Notes: generated from the letters alone by a model not told the origin. 64,000 nt of DNA from Streptomyces avermitilis MA-4680 = NBRC 14893 (GCF_000009765.2 NC_003155.5:7378001-7442000); one strand, 5' to 3'. Shown: positions 7,777 through 17,469, counted from the first letter of the stretch. A program made the numbers and translations.

Positions 7777-8463
7777 TCAGGCGAATACGGCCGAGCGAGG
7801 CGGTCCACGCCGTCCCAGGGAGTGCACGAACAGGCGCGTACGGACGGTGGAGATCCGGCGCGCGGGGCGCGCCGGCCGGCGTACCGGAGTGAGTCGTACG
7901 GTCACCGCGCTGACCGCGAGCAGCAGCGGCCGGAACGCGCTCACCGCCGCCGCGCGCAGCAACTGGGCCAGGGCGCGCTCGCCGCGGCGCAGCCAGGCGG
8001 CCGCCAGCAGCCCGGTGCCGACGTGCGCGGCGAGCAGCAGCCAGGCGGCGGCCGGGTCGGCGTGTGCGAGCAGGACGGCGGCGCGGTCGCTGCCGCCGCC
8101 GGTCACCCGGGCGAGCGGGGCGCCGACGCCGTTGCCGCCGCACAGCACGTCGAGGCCGACCGAGCGCAGCGGGCCCGCGACCGGGCCGCCCACCTTCCCG
8201 TAGCAGACGTGCTGCCCCATGGTGAAGACCGTGTCGGCGGCCAGCTCGAGAGGGACCAGCAGCGCGGCGATCTTTCCGAAGCCGCGCTCGCGGCCCGCCA
8301 GCGCGTACGCGACGACGAAGACGGTGCCCGCGATCGCGGCCACGGTGGACAGCGGCAGCGGCACCCGGGACAGCAGTACGTGCGACGTGGTGGAGAGCGT
8401 CACGACGACTGCGGTGAACAGAGCCGCGCGAAGGGCTCTGAGGTGGGTCCCGGATATGTCCAT
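7777..8463 (-). CDS. Conserved integral membrane protein
   Basis: Protein of 228 aa, function unknown. Hydrophobic stretches appear around residues 12-30 (AALFTAVVVTLSTTSHVLLS), 40-55, 65-80, 130-150 and 165-180, giving four or five membrane segments. The pattern S-H near the first helix and the C-terminal basic, Pro/Arg-rich tail (VRRPARPARRISTVR) resemble membrane proteins common in Streptomyces next to DsbA-like or copper-related genes, but no catalytic motif is visible. It lies 66 bp upstream of the DsbA-like gene on the same strand and may be co-transcribed with it. Confidence 0.75.
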   Translation of the reverse strand: MDISGTHLRALRAALFTAVVVTLSTTSHVLLSRVPLPLSTVAAIAGTVFVVAYALAGRERGFGKIAALLVPLELAADTVFTMGQHVCYGKVGGPVAGPLRSVGLDVLCGGNGVGAPLARVTGGGSDRAAVLLAHADPAAAWLLLAAHVGTGLLAAAWLRRGERALAQLLRAAAVSAFRPLLLAVSAVTVRLTPVRRPARPARRISTVRTRLFVHSLGRRGPPRSAVFA

Positions 8464-8531
8464 AGCGCTGGAGAGTGTGCCACGTACCGCTGTAGGAGAC
8501 CCCTAAAGGGTCCCTGTGAGTCGACGCCGGC

Positions 8532-9857
8532 CTACAGGCCCGGAATCCGGCCGTTGCGGAACAGGTCCACGAAGATCTGGTGGTCCGCACGCGCGCGTGC
8601 GCCGTACTCGTGCGCGAAGTCCACCAGGAGGCCCGCGAAGCCGTCCTCGTCGGCCGCGACGGCGGCGTCGATGGCACGCTCCGTCGAGAACGGCACGAGG
8701 GACTGCCCGGACAGGTCGTCCGCCGCCGCGTGCATGGCGGCCGTGGCCCGGCCGAGGTCGGCGACGACCGCCGCGATCTCCTTCGGGTCGTCGATGTCGC
8801 CCCAGTCCAGGTCCACGGCGTACGGCGAGATCTCGGCGACCAGCTGACCCGCGCCGTCCAGCTCGGTCCAGCCCAGCCAGGGGTCGGCGTGCGCCTGGAG
8901 CGCGCGCTGCGAGATCACCGTGCGGTGGCCCTCGTGCTGGAAGTAGTCGCGGATCGAGGAGTCCGTGATGTGCCGGGAGACGGCCGGTGTCTGGGCCTGC
9001 TTGATGTAGATCACCACATCGTTCTCCAGGGCGTCGCTGTGGCCCTCCAGGAGAATGTTGTACGACGGCAGGCCCGCCGAACCGATGCCGATGCCCCGGC
9101 GGCCGACCACGTCCTTCACCCGGTACGAGTCCGGGCGGGCCAGCGACGACTCCGGCAGCGTCTCCAGGTAGCCGTCGAAGGCGGCCAGCACCTTGTAGCG
9201 GGTGGCCGCGTCCAGCTCGATGGAGCCGCCGCCCGGCGCGAAACGGCGCTCGAAGTCACGGATCTCGGTCATCGAGTCCAGCAGCCCGAAGCGGGTCAGT
9301 GAGCGGGCGTCGCGCAGCGCGTCCAGGAGGGGGCCCTCGGCGGTGTCCAGCGTGAAGGGAGGCACCTCGTCGCTCTTGGCGCCGGTCGCCAGGGCGTGGA
9401 TCCGCTCCCGGTAGGCCGCCGCGTAGACCTGGACGAGCTCGGTGATCTGCTCGTCGCTGAGCGCCTTCGCGTAACCGATCAGTGCCACGGAGGCCGAGAA
9501 GCGCTTGAGGTCCCAGGTGAACGACCCCACGTAGGCCTCGTCGAAATCGTTGACGTTGAAGATCAGGCGGCCGGTGGAGTCCATGTACGTGCCGAAGTTC
9601 TCGGCGTGCAGATCGCCGTGGATCCACACCCGGGAGGTCCGCTCGTCCAGGTACGGGCCGCCCCGCTTGTCGGCGTCCAGGTCGTGGTAGAAGAGGCACG
9701 CCGTGCCCCGGTAGAACGCGAACGCGGAGGCCGCCATCTTGCGGAACTTCACGCGGAACGCGGCCGGGTCGGCGGCGAGCAGCTCGCCGAACGCGGTGTC
9801 GAAGACGGCGAGGATCTGCTCGCCGCGTTGCTCGGCGCTGAGCTGCGGAACCGACAT
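8532..9857 (-). CDS. DUF2252 domain-containing protein
   Basis: Protein of 441 aa that matches the DUF2252 family over its full length. Family features are the RKMAASAFAFYRGTACLFYH segment near residue 40, WIHGDLHAENFGTYMDSTG (about 75-95) and NVNDFDEAYVGSFTWDLKR. The HGDLHxEN and NDFD pairs resemble the catalytic loop and metal-binding Asp of aminoglycoside-phosphotransferase-like kinases, so a kinase-like fold is likely though no substrate is known. The gene is divergent from dnaE with a gap of about 300 bp; ATG 9857 has ggaggc upstream. Confidence 0.88.
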   Translation of the reverse strand: MSVPQLSAEQRGEQILAVFDTAFGELLAADPAAFRVKFRKMAASAFAFYRGTACLFYHDLDADKRGGPYLDERTSRVWIHGDLHAENFGTYMDSTGRLIFNVNDFDEAYVGSFTWDLKRFSASVALIGYAKALSDEQITELVQVYAAAYRERIHALATGAKSDEVPPFTLDTAEGPLLDALRDARSLTRFGLLDSMTEIRDFERRFAPGGGSIELDAATRYKVLAAFDGYLETLPESSLARPDSYRVKDVVGRRGIGIGSAGLPSYNILLEGHSDALENDVVIYIKQAQTPAVSRHITDSSIRDYFQHEGHRTVISQRALQAHADPWLGWTELDGAGQLVAEISPYAVDLDWGDIDDPKEIAAVVADLGRATAAMHAAADDLSGQSLVPFSTERAIDAAVAADEDGFAGLLVDFAHEYGARARADHQIFVDLFRNGRIPGL

Positions 9858-10155
9858 CGCTGGGTGCCTCCTGGTGCAGGTGGTGCGTGACGTGTGGAAC
9901 GGATCTTCCGTCGTCCTCCGGACGACCGGACCGCCTTTGGTCCAACGGACGAAGATACGCGGGAGTGCCCGCGTCCCCGCATGAAGGTACGGGGGAGAAG
10001 CCGCCGAGTGTCAGTGCCGAGGCTTAGACTTCGACGCTGTCCCCAGACTGCCCGCAGCCGGTCGGGAAGCCGTCGACCCACGGCCACCCGTCACCCGACC
10101 ACCGCCCCTCATCGCGGCGCTTTGCGCCGTATCTGTTCACTTGGAGGCCGAAGCC

Positions 10156-13100
10156 GTGTCAAAGCCGCCGTTCACGCACCTGCACGTCCACACCCAGTAC
10201 TCGCTGCTGGACGGTGCCGCGCGGCTCAAGGACATGTTCAATGCCTGCAATGAGATGGGCATGACACACATCGCCATGAGCGACCACGGCAACCTCCACG
10301 GGGCGTACGACTTCTTCCACACGGCCAAGAAGGCGGGCGTCACGCCGATCATCGGCATCGAGGCGTACGTCGCCCCCGAGTCCCGGCGCAACAAGCGCAA
10401 GATCCAGTGGGGCCAGCCGCACCAGAAGCGCGACGACGTGTCCGGTTCGGGTGGTTACACGCACAAGACGATCTGGGCGGCGAACCGGACGGGCCTGCAC
10501 AACCTCTTCAAGCTCTCCTCGGACGCGTACGCCGAGGGCTGGCTCCAGAAGTGGCCCCGGATGGACAAGGAGACCATCTCCCAGTGGTCCGAAGGTCTCA
10601 TCGCCTCCACCGGCTGCCCCTCCGGCGAGCTCCAGACCCGGCTGCGCCTGGGCCAGTTCGACGAGGCCCTGAAGTCGGCCGCCGAGTACCAGGAGATCTT
10701 CGGCAAGGACCGGTACTTCCTGGAGCTGATGGACCACGGCATCGAGATCGAGCGCCGGGTCCGTGACGGTCTCCTGGAGATCGGCAAGAAGCTCGGCATC
10801 CCGCCCCTGGTGACGAACGACTCGCACTACACCTACGCGAACGAGGCGACCGCGCACGACGCCCTGCTGTGCATCCAGACCGGCAAGAACCTCTCCGACC
10901 CGGACCGCTTCCGCTTCGACGGCACGGGCTACTACCTGAAGTCCACGGACGAGATGTACGCCATCGACTCCTCGGACGCCTGGCAGGAGGGCTGCGCCAA
11001 CACGCTCCTGGTCGCCGAGCAGATCGACACCTCCGGCATGTTCGAGGCGAAGAACCTCATGCCGAAGTTCGACATCCCCGAGGGCTTCACCGAGGTCACC
11101 TGGTTCCAGGAGGAGGTGCGCCGCGGCATGGAGCGCCGCTTCCCCGGCGGCGTCCCCGACGACCGTCAGAAGCAGGCCGAGTACGAGATGGACGTCATCA
11201 TCCAGATGGGGTTCCCGGGGTACTTCCTCGTGGTCGCCGACTTCATCATGTGGGCCAAGAAGCAGGGCATCGCGGTGGGCCCGGGCCGTGGTTCGGCGGC
11301 CGGCTCGATCGTCGCGTACGCCATGGGCATCACCGACCTCGACCCGATCCCGCACGGTCTGATCTTCGAGCGGTTCCTCAACCCCGAGCGCGTCTCCATG
11401 CCCGACGTCGACATCGACTTCGACGAGCGTCGGCGCGTCGAGGTGATCAGGTACGTGACCGAGAAGTACGGCGCCGACAAGGTCGCCATGATCGGCACGT
11501 ACGGCAAGATCAAGGCGAAGAACGCCATCAAGGACTCCGCGCGCGTGCTGGGCTACCCGTACGCGATGGGCGACCGCCTCACCAAGGCGATGCCCGCCGA
11601 CGTCCTCGGCAAGGGCATCGACCTCAACGGCATCACCGACCCCTCGCACCCCCGCTACAGCGAGGCCGGCGAGATCCGGGCGATGTACGAGAACGAGCCG
11701 GACGTGAAGAAGGTCATCGACACCGCCAAGGGCGTCGAGGGCCTGGTCCGGCAGATGGGCGTGCACGCCGCCGGCGTCATCATGTCCAGCGAGCCCATCG
11801 TCGACCACGCCCCCATCTGGGTGCGGCACACGGACGGCGTGACCATCACGCAGTGGGACTACCCGCAGTGCGAGTCGCTCGGCCTGCTGAAGATGGACTT
11901 CCTCGGCCTGCGCAACCTGACGATCATGGACGACGCCGTCAAGATGGTGAAGTCCAACAAGGGCATCGACCTCGACCTGCTGAGCCTCCCGCTCGACGAC
12001 CCGAAGACCTTCGAACTGCTCCAGCGCGGCGAGACCCTCGGCGTCTTCCAGTTCGACGGCGGCCCCATGCGCTCGCTGCTGCGCCTGATGAAGCCCGACA
12101 ACTTCGAAGACATCTCCGCCGTCTCGGCGCTCTACCGTCCCGGCCCGATGGGCATGGACTCGCACACGAACTACGCGCTCCGCAAGAACGGCCTTCAGGA
12201 GATCACGCCGATCCACAAGGAGCTGGAGGAGCCCCTCCAGGAGGTCCTGGCCGTCACCTACGGCCTGATCGTCTACCAGGAGCAGGTGCAGAAGGCCGCC
12301 CAGATCATCGCCGGGTACTCGCTCGGCGAGGCCGACATCCTGCGCCGCGTGATGGGCAAGAAGAAGCCCGACGAGCTGGCGAAGAACTTCGTCCTCTTCC
12401 AGGAGGGCGCCCAGAAGAAGGGCTACAGCGACGAGGCCATCCAGGCCCTGTGGGACGTCCTGGTGCCCTTCGCCGGATACGCGTTCAACAAGGCGCACTC
12501 GGCCGCGTACGGCCTGGTCTCGTACTGGACCGCGTATCTGAAGGCGAACTACCCGGCCGAGTACATGGCCGGCCTGCTCACCTCGGTCAAGGACGACAAG
12601 GACAAGTCGGCCGTCTATCTGAACGAGTGCCGGCGCATGGGCATCAAGGTGCTCCCGCCGGACGTCAACGAGTCGATGTCGAACTTCGCCGCGCAGGGCG
12701 ACGACGTGATCCTCTTCGGCCTGTCCGCCGTCCGTAACGTCGGTACGAACGTCGTCGAGTCGATCATCAAGAGCCGCAAGGCCAAGGGCAAGTACGCCTC
12801 CTTCCCCGACTATCTCGACAAGGTCGAGGCGGTCGCCTGCAACAAGCGCACCACCGAATCGCTGATCAAGGCGGGCGCGTTCGACACGATGGGGCACACC
12901 CGCAAGGGCCTCACCGCGCAGTTCGAGCCGATGATCGACAACGTGGTGCAGGTCAAGCGCAAGGAGGCCGAGGGCCAGTTCGACCTCTTCGGCGGCATGG
13001 GCGAGGAGGAGAGCGACGAGCCCGGCTTCGGACTCGACGTCGTCTTCACCGACGACGAGTGGGAGAAGACCTATCTGCTCGCCCAGGAGCGGGAGATGCT

Positions 13101-13695
13101 CGGTCTGTACGTCTCCGACCACCCGCTCTTCGGCTTGGAGCACGTGCTGTCCGACAAGGCCGACGCGGGCATCGCCCAGCTCACCGGAGGCGAGCACGCG
13201 GACGGCGCGGTCGTCACCATCGGCGGCATCATCTCGGGCCTCCAGCGCAAGATGACCAAGCAGGGCAACGCGTGGGCAATCGCCACCGTGGAGGACCTGG
13301 CGGGCTCCCTGGAGTGCATGTTCTTCCCGGCCACGTACCAGCTGGTGTCGACCCAACTCGTCGAGGACGCGGTCGTGTTCGTCAAGGGACGCCTCGACAA
13401 GCGCGAGGACGTGCCCCGGCTCGTCGCCATGGAGCTCCAGGTCCCCGACCTGTCGAACGCGGGCACCAACGCGCCCGTGATCCTCACCATTCCGGCGCTG
13501 AAGGTCACCCCGCCGATGGTGAGCCGGCTCGGTGAGATCCTCAGCCACCACAAGGGCGAGAGCGAGGTGCGGATCAGACTCCAGGGTCCGCGCAAGACGA
13601 CCGTGCTGCGGCTCGACCGGCACCGGGTGAAGCCGGATCCGGCCCTGTTCGGCGATCTGAAGGTGCTGCTCGGCCCGTCCTGCCTGGCGGGCTGA
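10156..13695 (+). CDS. dnaE: DNA polymerase III subunit alpha (DnaE)
   Basis: Catalytic alpha subunit of the replicative polymerase, 1179 aa. The PHP domain opens with HLHVHTQYSLLDGAARLKD and AMSDHGNLHG. The C-family active site is at PDVDIDFDERRRVEVI (about residues 413-428), whose Asp residues bind Mg2+. Further family blocks are GPGRGSAAGSIVAYA, YRPGPMGMDSH, MGKKKPDEL and PFAGYAFNKAHSAAYG. A helix-hairpin-helix region and an OB domain (VTIGGIISGLQRKMTKQGN) complete the protein. Start GTG 10156 was chosen because ggagg lies 8 nt upstream at 10143-10147; TTG 10141 overlaps that site. The gene is followed by a terminator. Confidence 0.98.
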   Translation: MSKPPFTHLHVHTQYSLLDGAARLKDMFNACNEMGMTHIAMSDHGNLHGAYDFFHTAKKAGVTPIIGIEAYVAPESRRNKRKIQWGQPHQKRDDVSGSGGYTHKTIWAANRTGLHNLFKLSSDAYAEGWLQKWPRMDKETISQWSEGLIASTGCPSGELQTRLRLGQFDEALKSAAEYQEIFGKDRYFLELMDHGIEIERRVRDGLLEIGKKLGIPPLVTNDSHYTYANEATAHDALLCIQTGKNLSDPDRFRFDGTGYYLKSTDEMYAIDSSDAWQEGCANTLLVAEQIDTSGMFEAKNLMPKFDIPEGFTEVTWFQEEVRRGMERRFPGGVPDDRQKQAEYEMDVIIQMGFPGYFLVVADFIMWAKKQGIAVGPGRGSAAGSIVAYAMGITDLDPIPHGLIFERFLNPERVSMPDVDIDFDERRRVEVIRYVTEKYGADKVAMIGTYGKIKAKNAIKDSARVLGYPYAMGDRLTKAMPADVLGKGIDLNGITDPSHPRYSEAGEIRAMYENEPDVKKVIDTAKGVEGLVRQMGVHAAGVIMSSEPIVDHAPIWVRHTDGVTITQWDYPQCESLGLLKMDFLGLRNLTIMDDAVKMVKSNKGIDLDLLSLPLDDPKTFELLQRGETLGVFQFDGGPMRSLLRLMKPDNFEDISAVSALYRPGPMGMDSHTNYALRKNGLQEITPIHKELEEPLQEVLAVTYGLIVYQEQVQKAAQIIAGYSLGEADILRRVMGKKKPDELAKNFVLFQEGAQKKGYSDEAIQALWDVLVPFAGYAFNKAHSAAYGLVSYWTAYLKANYPAEYMAGLLTSVKDDKDKSAVYLNECRRMGIKVLPPDVNESMSNFAAQGDDVILFGLSAVRNVGTNVVESIIKSRKAKGKYASFPDYLDKVEAVACNKRTTESLIKAGAFDTMGHTRKGLTAQFEPMIDNVVQVKRKEAEGQFDLFGGMGEEESDEPGFGLDVVFTDDEWEKTYLLAQEREMLGLYVSDHPLFGLEHVLSDKADAGIAQLTGGEHADGAVVTIGGIISGLQRKMTKQGNAWAIATVEDLAGSLECMFFPATYQLVSTQLVEDAVVFVKGRLDKREDVPRLVAMELQVPDLSNAGTNAPVILTIPALKVTPPMVSRLGEILSHHKGESEVRIRLQGPRKTTVLRLDRHRVKPDPALFGDLKVLLGPSCLAG

Positions 13696-13760
13696 GCGCC
13701 CCCTCTCCGGGGCTCGGTTCGCTCCCGGGGTGTCTGAGCCTCACTCGCCGGGTGTACGCA

Positions 13761-13790
13761 AGGGGCGCATCCGCAACCGGATGCGCCCCT
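13761..13790. terminator. Bidirectional terminator between dnaE and 59-aa gene
   Basis: Perfect 13-bp stem (13761-13773 with 13778-13790) and a caac loop, placed between the stop codons of two convergent genes. Confidence 0.9.
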
Positions 13791-13828
13791 CGGTGTGTGC
13801 CTGGGCTTCAACAGCCCGCGCGATGAAT

Positions 13829-14008
13829 TCAGTTGTGGCCGAAGCGCTTCTGCTGCTTACGGGCAACATCCGCGGGGCTGCCCTGGGTGTGCGGCATCGG
13901 CGACTGCTGTGCCTCCGTCGCAGACCTCTGCGCGTGCTCCTGTGCCTGCTCGGCCTGGGAGCTGCGCTGCTGCTGGCTGCCCTGCTTGCGGTTCTTGTTC
14001 TTGGCCAT
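13829..14008 (-). CDS. Small hydrophilic protein, 59 aa
   Basis: Very hydrophilic 59-aa protein starting MAKNKNRKQGSQQQRSSQ and ending VARKQQKRFGHN, with a Gln/Glu-rich centre. It has no hydrophobic segment or Cys and is probably disordered. ATG 14008 is preceded on this strand by aggaggcagatcacc, a near-perfect ribosome binding site, which together with normal third-position G/C use supports translation. Function unknown; the type is common in streptomycetes next to dnaE as far as memory goes. It is convergent with dnaE. Confidence 0.82.
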   Translation of the reverse strand: MAKNKNRKQGSQQQRSSQAEQAQEHAQRSATEAQQSPMPHTQGSPADVARKQQKRFGHN

Positions 14009-14232
14009 GGTGATCTGCCTCCTGAGGGGGATCTAGGGGCCAGAGACGGGACCAGATTCACATAGGCCGACAAGCCGCGCATTTCGGAGAATTACCGTGT
14101 GTAATAAGCGCTGTCGGAGAGCGATACGCCGATACGCCACGCCGAAGATCGAGTTCGGGCCGTTAACCTCCGCAGGGTCGGGCAGACTCGAAGGAAGCCC
14201 AAAGCAAACCTCCCGGAAAGAGGGTGGACCGC

Positions 14233-15450
14233 GTGGACCGCTGCATCGTCCTGGTGGACGCCGGGTATCTGCTCGGGGCCGCCGCCAGTCTGCTCGCCGG
14301 AGAGCCTTCGCGCTCCCGGATCACCGTCGACCATGCCGCCCTCATCCAGGGACTGCGCGAGCGCGCCGAGTTCGACACGGAACGGCCGCTGCTGCGCATC
14401 TACTGGTTCGACGGCGCCCCCGACCGCGTGCCACAGCCGGAGCACCGCAGACTCCGGGTGATGCCGCGCGTGACCGTCCGGCTGGGCGCGCTGACCCGCA
14501 GTGACGGGCGGTGGGCGCAGAAGGGCGTCGACGCGGCGATGCACGCGGAGCTGACCGAGTTGGCGCGCAACCGGGCCTGTTCCGACGTGGTCCTGGTGAC
14601 CGGCGACGGGGATCTGCTGCCGGGCATGATGGCCGCCAAGGAGCACGGGGTCGCCGTACACCTGTGGGCCGTTCAGGCCGCGGACGGCGACTACAACCAG
14701 TCCGAGGACCTGGTCGCCGAGGCCGACGAGCGGCGTGTGCTCGACCGGGCCTGGATCACCAAGGCCGTACGCGCCAAGGAGGTGGGCGGGGTCTGCGCGC
14801 CGCAGCCCGTCCCGCGGCCGGAGATCGCCGCGATCCTGTCCGCGCCGCTGCCCGAGTCCTCGCTCGCGGGCGCCGCCGAGCGGACCGCCGAGGAGCCGGA
14901 GCACCGGTCGGCGGCGGACGCGCAGAACGGGGCGCAGGAGCGGGTGTCGGCCCCGAAGGGCGTGCCGACACCGAAGGACCTGGCCGCTCTCCGCGCGCCC
15001 GGCACCCAGTCCCCTCAGCATCCGGCCAGTGCGACGCTGCGGTGGTCCTCCGACAAGGGGTGGGTGGACCGGCCCGGTGCGGCGGCCGAGTCCGCGGACG
15101 CCGCGTCGCTGCCGACGCTGGCGCAACTCACCTCGGCGGAGCAGCGGTGGGCCGACCGCGAGGAGGACATCACCACGGTCGGCGGGGACCCGTACGAGGT
15201 CGGACAGGTGTTCGCCCGGCGGTGGATGGAGCGACTGACCGACCAGACGCATCTGCAGAAGCTGTCGGCCATGTATCCACGGGTTCCGCACCGGGTCGAC
15301 GGGGAGCTGCTGCGGTACGCCGCCCGGTTCGGGCTGCTCGCGCACAAGGACGACCAGATCGACGAGCACGACCGGTACGCGATCAGGGCGGGGTTCTGGC
15401 GGGAGATCGATGTACGGACGGCGGCGGAGCACGCGCCGGCGGGAGATTAG
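14233..15450 (+). CDS. NYN domain-containing protein (putative ribonuclease)
   Basis: Protein of 405 aa. The N-terminal half is a NYN/PIN-like nuclease domain: CIVLVDAGYLLG holds the first acidic residue, QKGVDAAMHAEL the second, and SDVVLVTGDGDLLPGMMAAK the third and fourth, the usual metal-binding set of NYN RNases. The middle (about residues 200-290) is Pro/Ala/Glu-rich linker, and a C-terminal domain (about 300-400) with QVFARRWMERLTDQTHLQKL follows, of unknown role. GTG 14233 has aagagg 9 nt upstream; GTG 14224 in the same frame is an alternative. RNA target unknown. Confidence 0.85.
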   Translation: MDRCIVLVDAGYLLGAAASLLAGEPSRSRITVDHAALIQGLRERAEFDTERPLLRIYWFDGAPDRVPQPEHRRLRVMPRVTVRLGALTRSDGRWAQKGVDAAMHAELTELARNRACSDVVLVTGDGDLLPGMMAAKEHGVAVHLWAVQAADGDYNQSEDLVAEADERRVLDRAWITKAVRAKEVGGVCAPQPVPRPEIAAILSAPLPESSLAGAAERTAEEPEHRSAADAQNGAQERVSAPKGVPTPKDLAALRAPGTQSPQHPASATLRWSSDKGWVDRPGAAAESADAASLPTLAQLTSAEQRWADREEDITTVGGDPYEVGQVFARRWMERLTDQTHLQKLSAMYPRVPHRVDGELLRYAARFGLLAHKDDQIDEHDRYAIRAGFWREIDVRTAAEHAPAGD

Positions 15451-15518
15451 CCGGGGCTGCCGCGCCGGAGTTCTATTTCAGGACGGGGGTTGGATTTCGG
15501 GCGGACTCCACCACCCCG

Positions 15519-15524
15519 TACTCT
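15519..15524 (+). promoter_or_regulatory. -10-like hexamer TACTCT before ABC gene
   Basis: TACTCT fits TAnnnT and is 8 nt before the GTG at 15533, which lacks a ribosome binding site. A leaderless message is the simplest reading. Confidence 0.45.
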
Positions 15525-15532
15525 CGTCCCTT

Positions 15533-16549
15533 GTGAGTACGCGCACGGCACAGGCATGTCGACAGGGTGGCGATGTCGTGTGCGCCGTGCGGGGGCTGAC
15601 CAAGACCTACCCGGCCGTGCGCGGACGGCGTGGCGCCCCGGGAACGCCCGAGGTGCGGGCCACCGACGGGGTACGGCTCGACATCCGGCGCGGCGAGGTC
15701 TTCGGGCTGCTCGGGCCGAACGGCGCCGGGAAGTCCACCCTCGTCCGCCAGCTGACCGGGCTGATGCGGCCCGACCGGGGCAGCGTCGACATCCTCGGGC
15801 ACGACATCGTGCGCCATCCCGAGCGGGCCGCGCGGATCCTCGCCTACCTCGGGCAGGAGTCCACCGCCCTCGACGAGCTGACGGTGTCGCTCGCCGCCGA
15901 GACGACCGGGCGGCTGCGCGGTCTCGACGTCCGGCAGGCGCGGGGCGAGCGGGACGCCGTACTCGACGAACTGGGTCTCGCGGCGGTCGCCGGGCGCCCG
16001 CTGAAGAAGCTGTCCGGCGGGCAGCGCAGGCTCGCCTGCTTCGCCACCGTCCTGGTGGGGGAGCGGCCGCTGCTCGTGCTCGACGAGCCGACCACCGGGA
16101 TGGACCCCGTGGCGCGGCGGGCCGTGTGGGCCGCCGTCGACCGGCGGCGCGCCGAGCGCGGCACCACCGTCCTGCTGGTCACCCACAACGTCATCGAGGC
16201 GGAGACCGTGCTCGACCGGGTCGCCGTGCTCGACAGCGGACGCGTCATCGCCTGCGACACACCGGGCGGGCTCAAGGAGCGGGTCGCGGGGGAGGTGCGC
16301 GTCGAACTCGTCTGGCGCGAGCGGGCGCCGCTGGACGTTCCCGAGGTCGCCGCGCTGCGGGCCCGTGCCGTCGAGTCCGGGCGCCGCTGGTCGCTGCGGC
16401 TCGCGCCCGACGAGGCCCGCGCCGCGGTCGCCACGGTCACCGGAGGAGCCGCCTTCGCCGCCCTGGACGACTTCACCCTGGCCACGCCGAGCCTGGAGGA
16501 CGTCTATCTGGCGCTCGGCGGCAACGCGCAGGGGCTGGTGAAGGCGTGA
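15533..16549 (+). CDS. ABC exporter ATP-binding protein
   Basis: ATPase of 338 aa of the drug/natural-product exporter type. Walker A is GPNGAGKST, the Q-loop follows in LAYLGQES, the signature is LSGGQRR and Walker B is LLVLDEPTTGMDP, with the H-loop in LLVTHNVIEAE. The C-terminal ~90 aa hold the DUF4162-like tail found in this subfamily. The frame is open upstream to 15410, but GTG 15533 directly after a -10 hexamer gives the natural N-terminus. The permease gene follows 67 bp later. Transported compound unknown. Confidence 0.92.
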   Translation: MSTRTAQACRQGGDVVCAVRGLTKTYPAVRGRRGAPGTPEVRATDGVRLDIRRGEVFGLLGPNGAGKSTLVRQLTGLMRPDRGSVDILGHDIVRHPERAARILAYLGQESTALDELTVSLAAETTGRLRGLDVRQARGERDAVLDELGLAAVAGRPLKKLSGGQRRLACFATVLVGERPLLVLDEPTTGMDPVARRAVWAAVDRRRAERGTTVLLVTHNVIEAETVLDRVAVLDSGRVIACDTPGGLKERVAGEVRVELVWRERAPLDVPEVAALRARAVESGRRWSLRLAPDEARAAVATVTGGAAFAALDDFTLATPSLEDVYLALGGNAQGLVKA

Positions 16550-16616
16550 GGGGCATGAACGTACGGGCCGCCGCGGCCGTATGGAACGGGGCCGGAGCGA
16601 AGAGGAGCAGCTCGAC

Positions 16617-17435
16617 GTGAGTGTCGTACCCGCTGAGGTTCTGCCCGGCGTCACGGCCCTGGACGACGGCGCTCGAACCGAGGCGCCGCTCGGGCCGCGG
16701 GCGCGGCTGTGGCCGTCGCTCGCCGCCGTCTACCGGGCGCAGCTGTCCCGGGCGCGGGTCGCGCGGATCCCGCTGCTGTTCGTGGCGACCTTCCAGTCCG
16801 TCGGGATCATGATCATGATGCGCGGAGTCGTCGACGACGCGGACGAGGCGCGGGCCGTGGTCGCCGGGGCGACCGTCCTCGTCGTCGCGTTCGTCGCGCT
16901 GAACCTGCTCGCGCAGTACTTCGGGCAGCTGCGCGCCAGCGGCGGGCTCGACCACTACGCGACGCTGCCCGTGCCGCCCGCGGCGGTGGTGCTCGGCGCG
17001 GCCGGCGCGTACGCCTCCTTCACCGTGCCCGGGACCGTCGTCACCGCCGTCTTCGGGTGTGTGCTCTTCGGGCTGCCGCTGACCCACCTGTGGGTCCTTG
17101 CCGCGGTGATCCCGCTCGCGGGGGCCGCGCTCGCCGGGCTCGGGGCCGCCTTCGGGCTGCTCGCTCCTCGGCCCGAACTGGCCACGCTGCTGGGGCAGTT
17201 GGGGATGTCCGCGGCGCTGCTGCTCGGTGTGCTGCCGGCCGACCGGATGCCGGGGGTCGTGCAGTGCGCGCGGGATCTGCTGCCGTCCACGTACGGGGTC
17301 GAGGCGCTCGCGCGGACCTTCGGCGGGCACCCGGACTGGGCGTTCGTCCTGGGTGACCTGGCCGTGTGCGCCGCCGTCGGGGTCGCCTCGCTGGCCGTCG
17401 CGACCTGGGCCTATCGCCGAGCGGCCGTCCGGTGA
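16617..17435 (+). CDS. ABC exporter permease
   Basis: Integral membrane partner of the ATPase at 15533-16549, 272 aa, ABC-2 type. After a ~50-aa cytosolic N-terminus, six hydrophobic segments are visible, for example VARIPLLFVATFQSVGIMIM, TVLVVAFVALNLLAQYF, PGTVVTAVFGCVLFGLPLT and LWVLAAVIPLAGAALAGLGA. The late SEGMENT PSTYGVEALARTFGG is typical of ABC-2 permeases. GTG 16617 was chosen because agaggag lies 9 nt upstream; ATG 16581 is an in-frame alternative without a site. Confidence 0.88.
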   Translation: MSVVPAEVLPGVTALDDGARTEAPLGPRARLWPSLAAVYRAQLSRARVARIPLLFVATFQSVGIMIMMRGVVDDADEARAVVAGATVLVVAFVALNLLAQYFGQLRASGGLDHYATLPVPPAAVVLGAAGAYASFTVPGTVVTAVFGCVLFGLPLTHLWVLAAVIPLAGAALAGLGAAFGLLAPRPELATLLGQLGMSAALLLGVLPADRMPGVVQCARDLLPSTYGVEALARTFGGHPDWAFVLGDLAVCAAVGVASLAVATWAYRRAAVR

Positions 17436-17457
17436 CGCGGCCGACGGACCCGCCTGG

Positions 17458-17463
17458 CACGAT
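17458..17463 (+). promoter_or_regulatory. -10-like hexamer CACGAT before DUF2567 gene
   Basis: CACGAT lies 6 nt before GTG 17470 within ctggcacgatgg. Nearly the same context (ggcaccatgg, ggcacaatgg) precedes the genes at 4444 and 39371, again 6-7 nt before the start. Confidence 0.4.
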
Positions 17464-17469
17464 GGCAGG

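Noticed and set aside
8488..8510. Terminator hairpin gaccc-ctaaa-gggtc after the DUF2252 gene
   Set aside because: Only about five reliable base pairs; too weak to list.
10159..13623. 1154-codon open frame antisense to dnaE
   Set aside because: Shadow frame caused by G/C at third positions; Val/Leu/Asp/Glu-rich without recognisable domains or a ribosome binding site.
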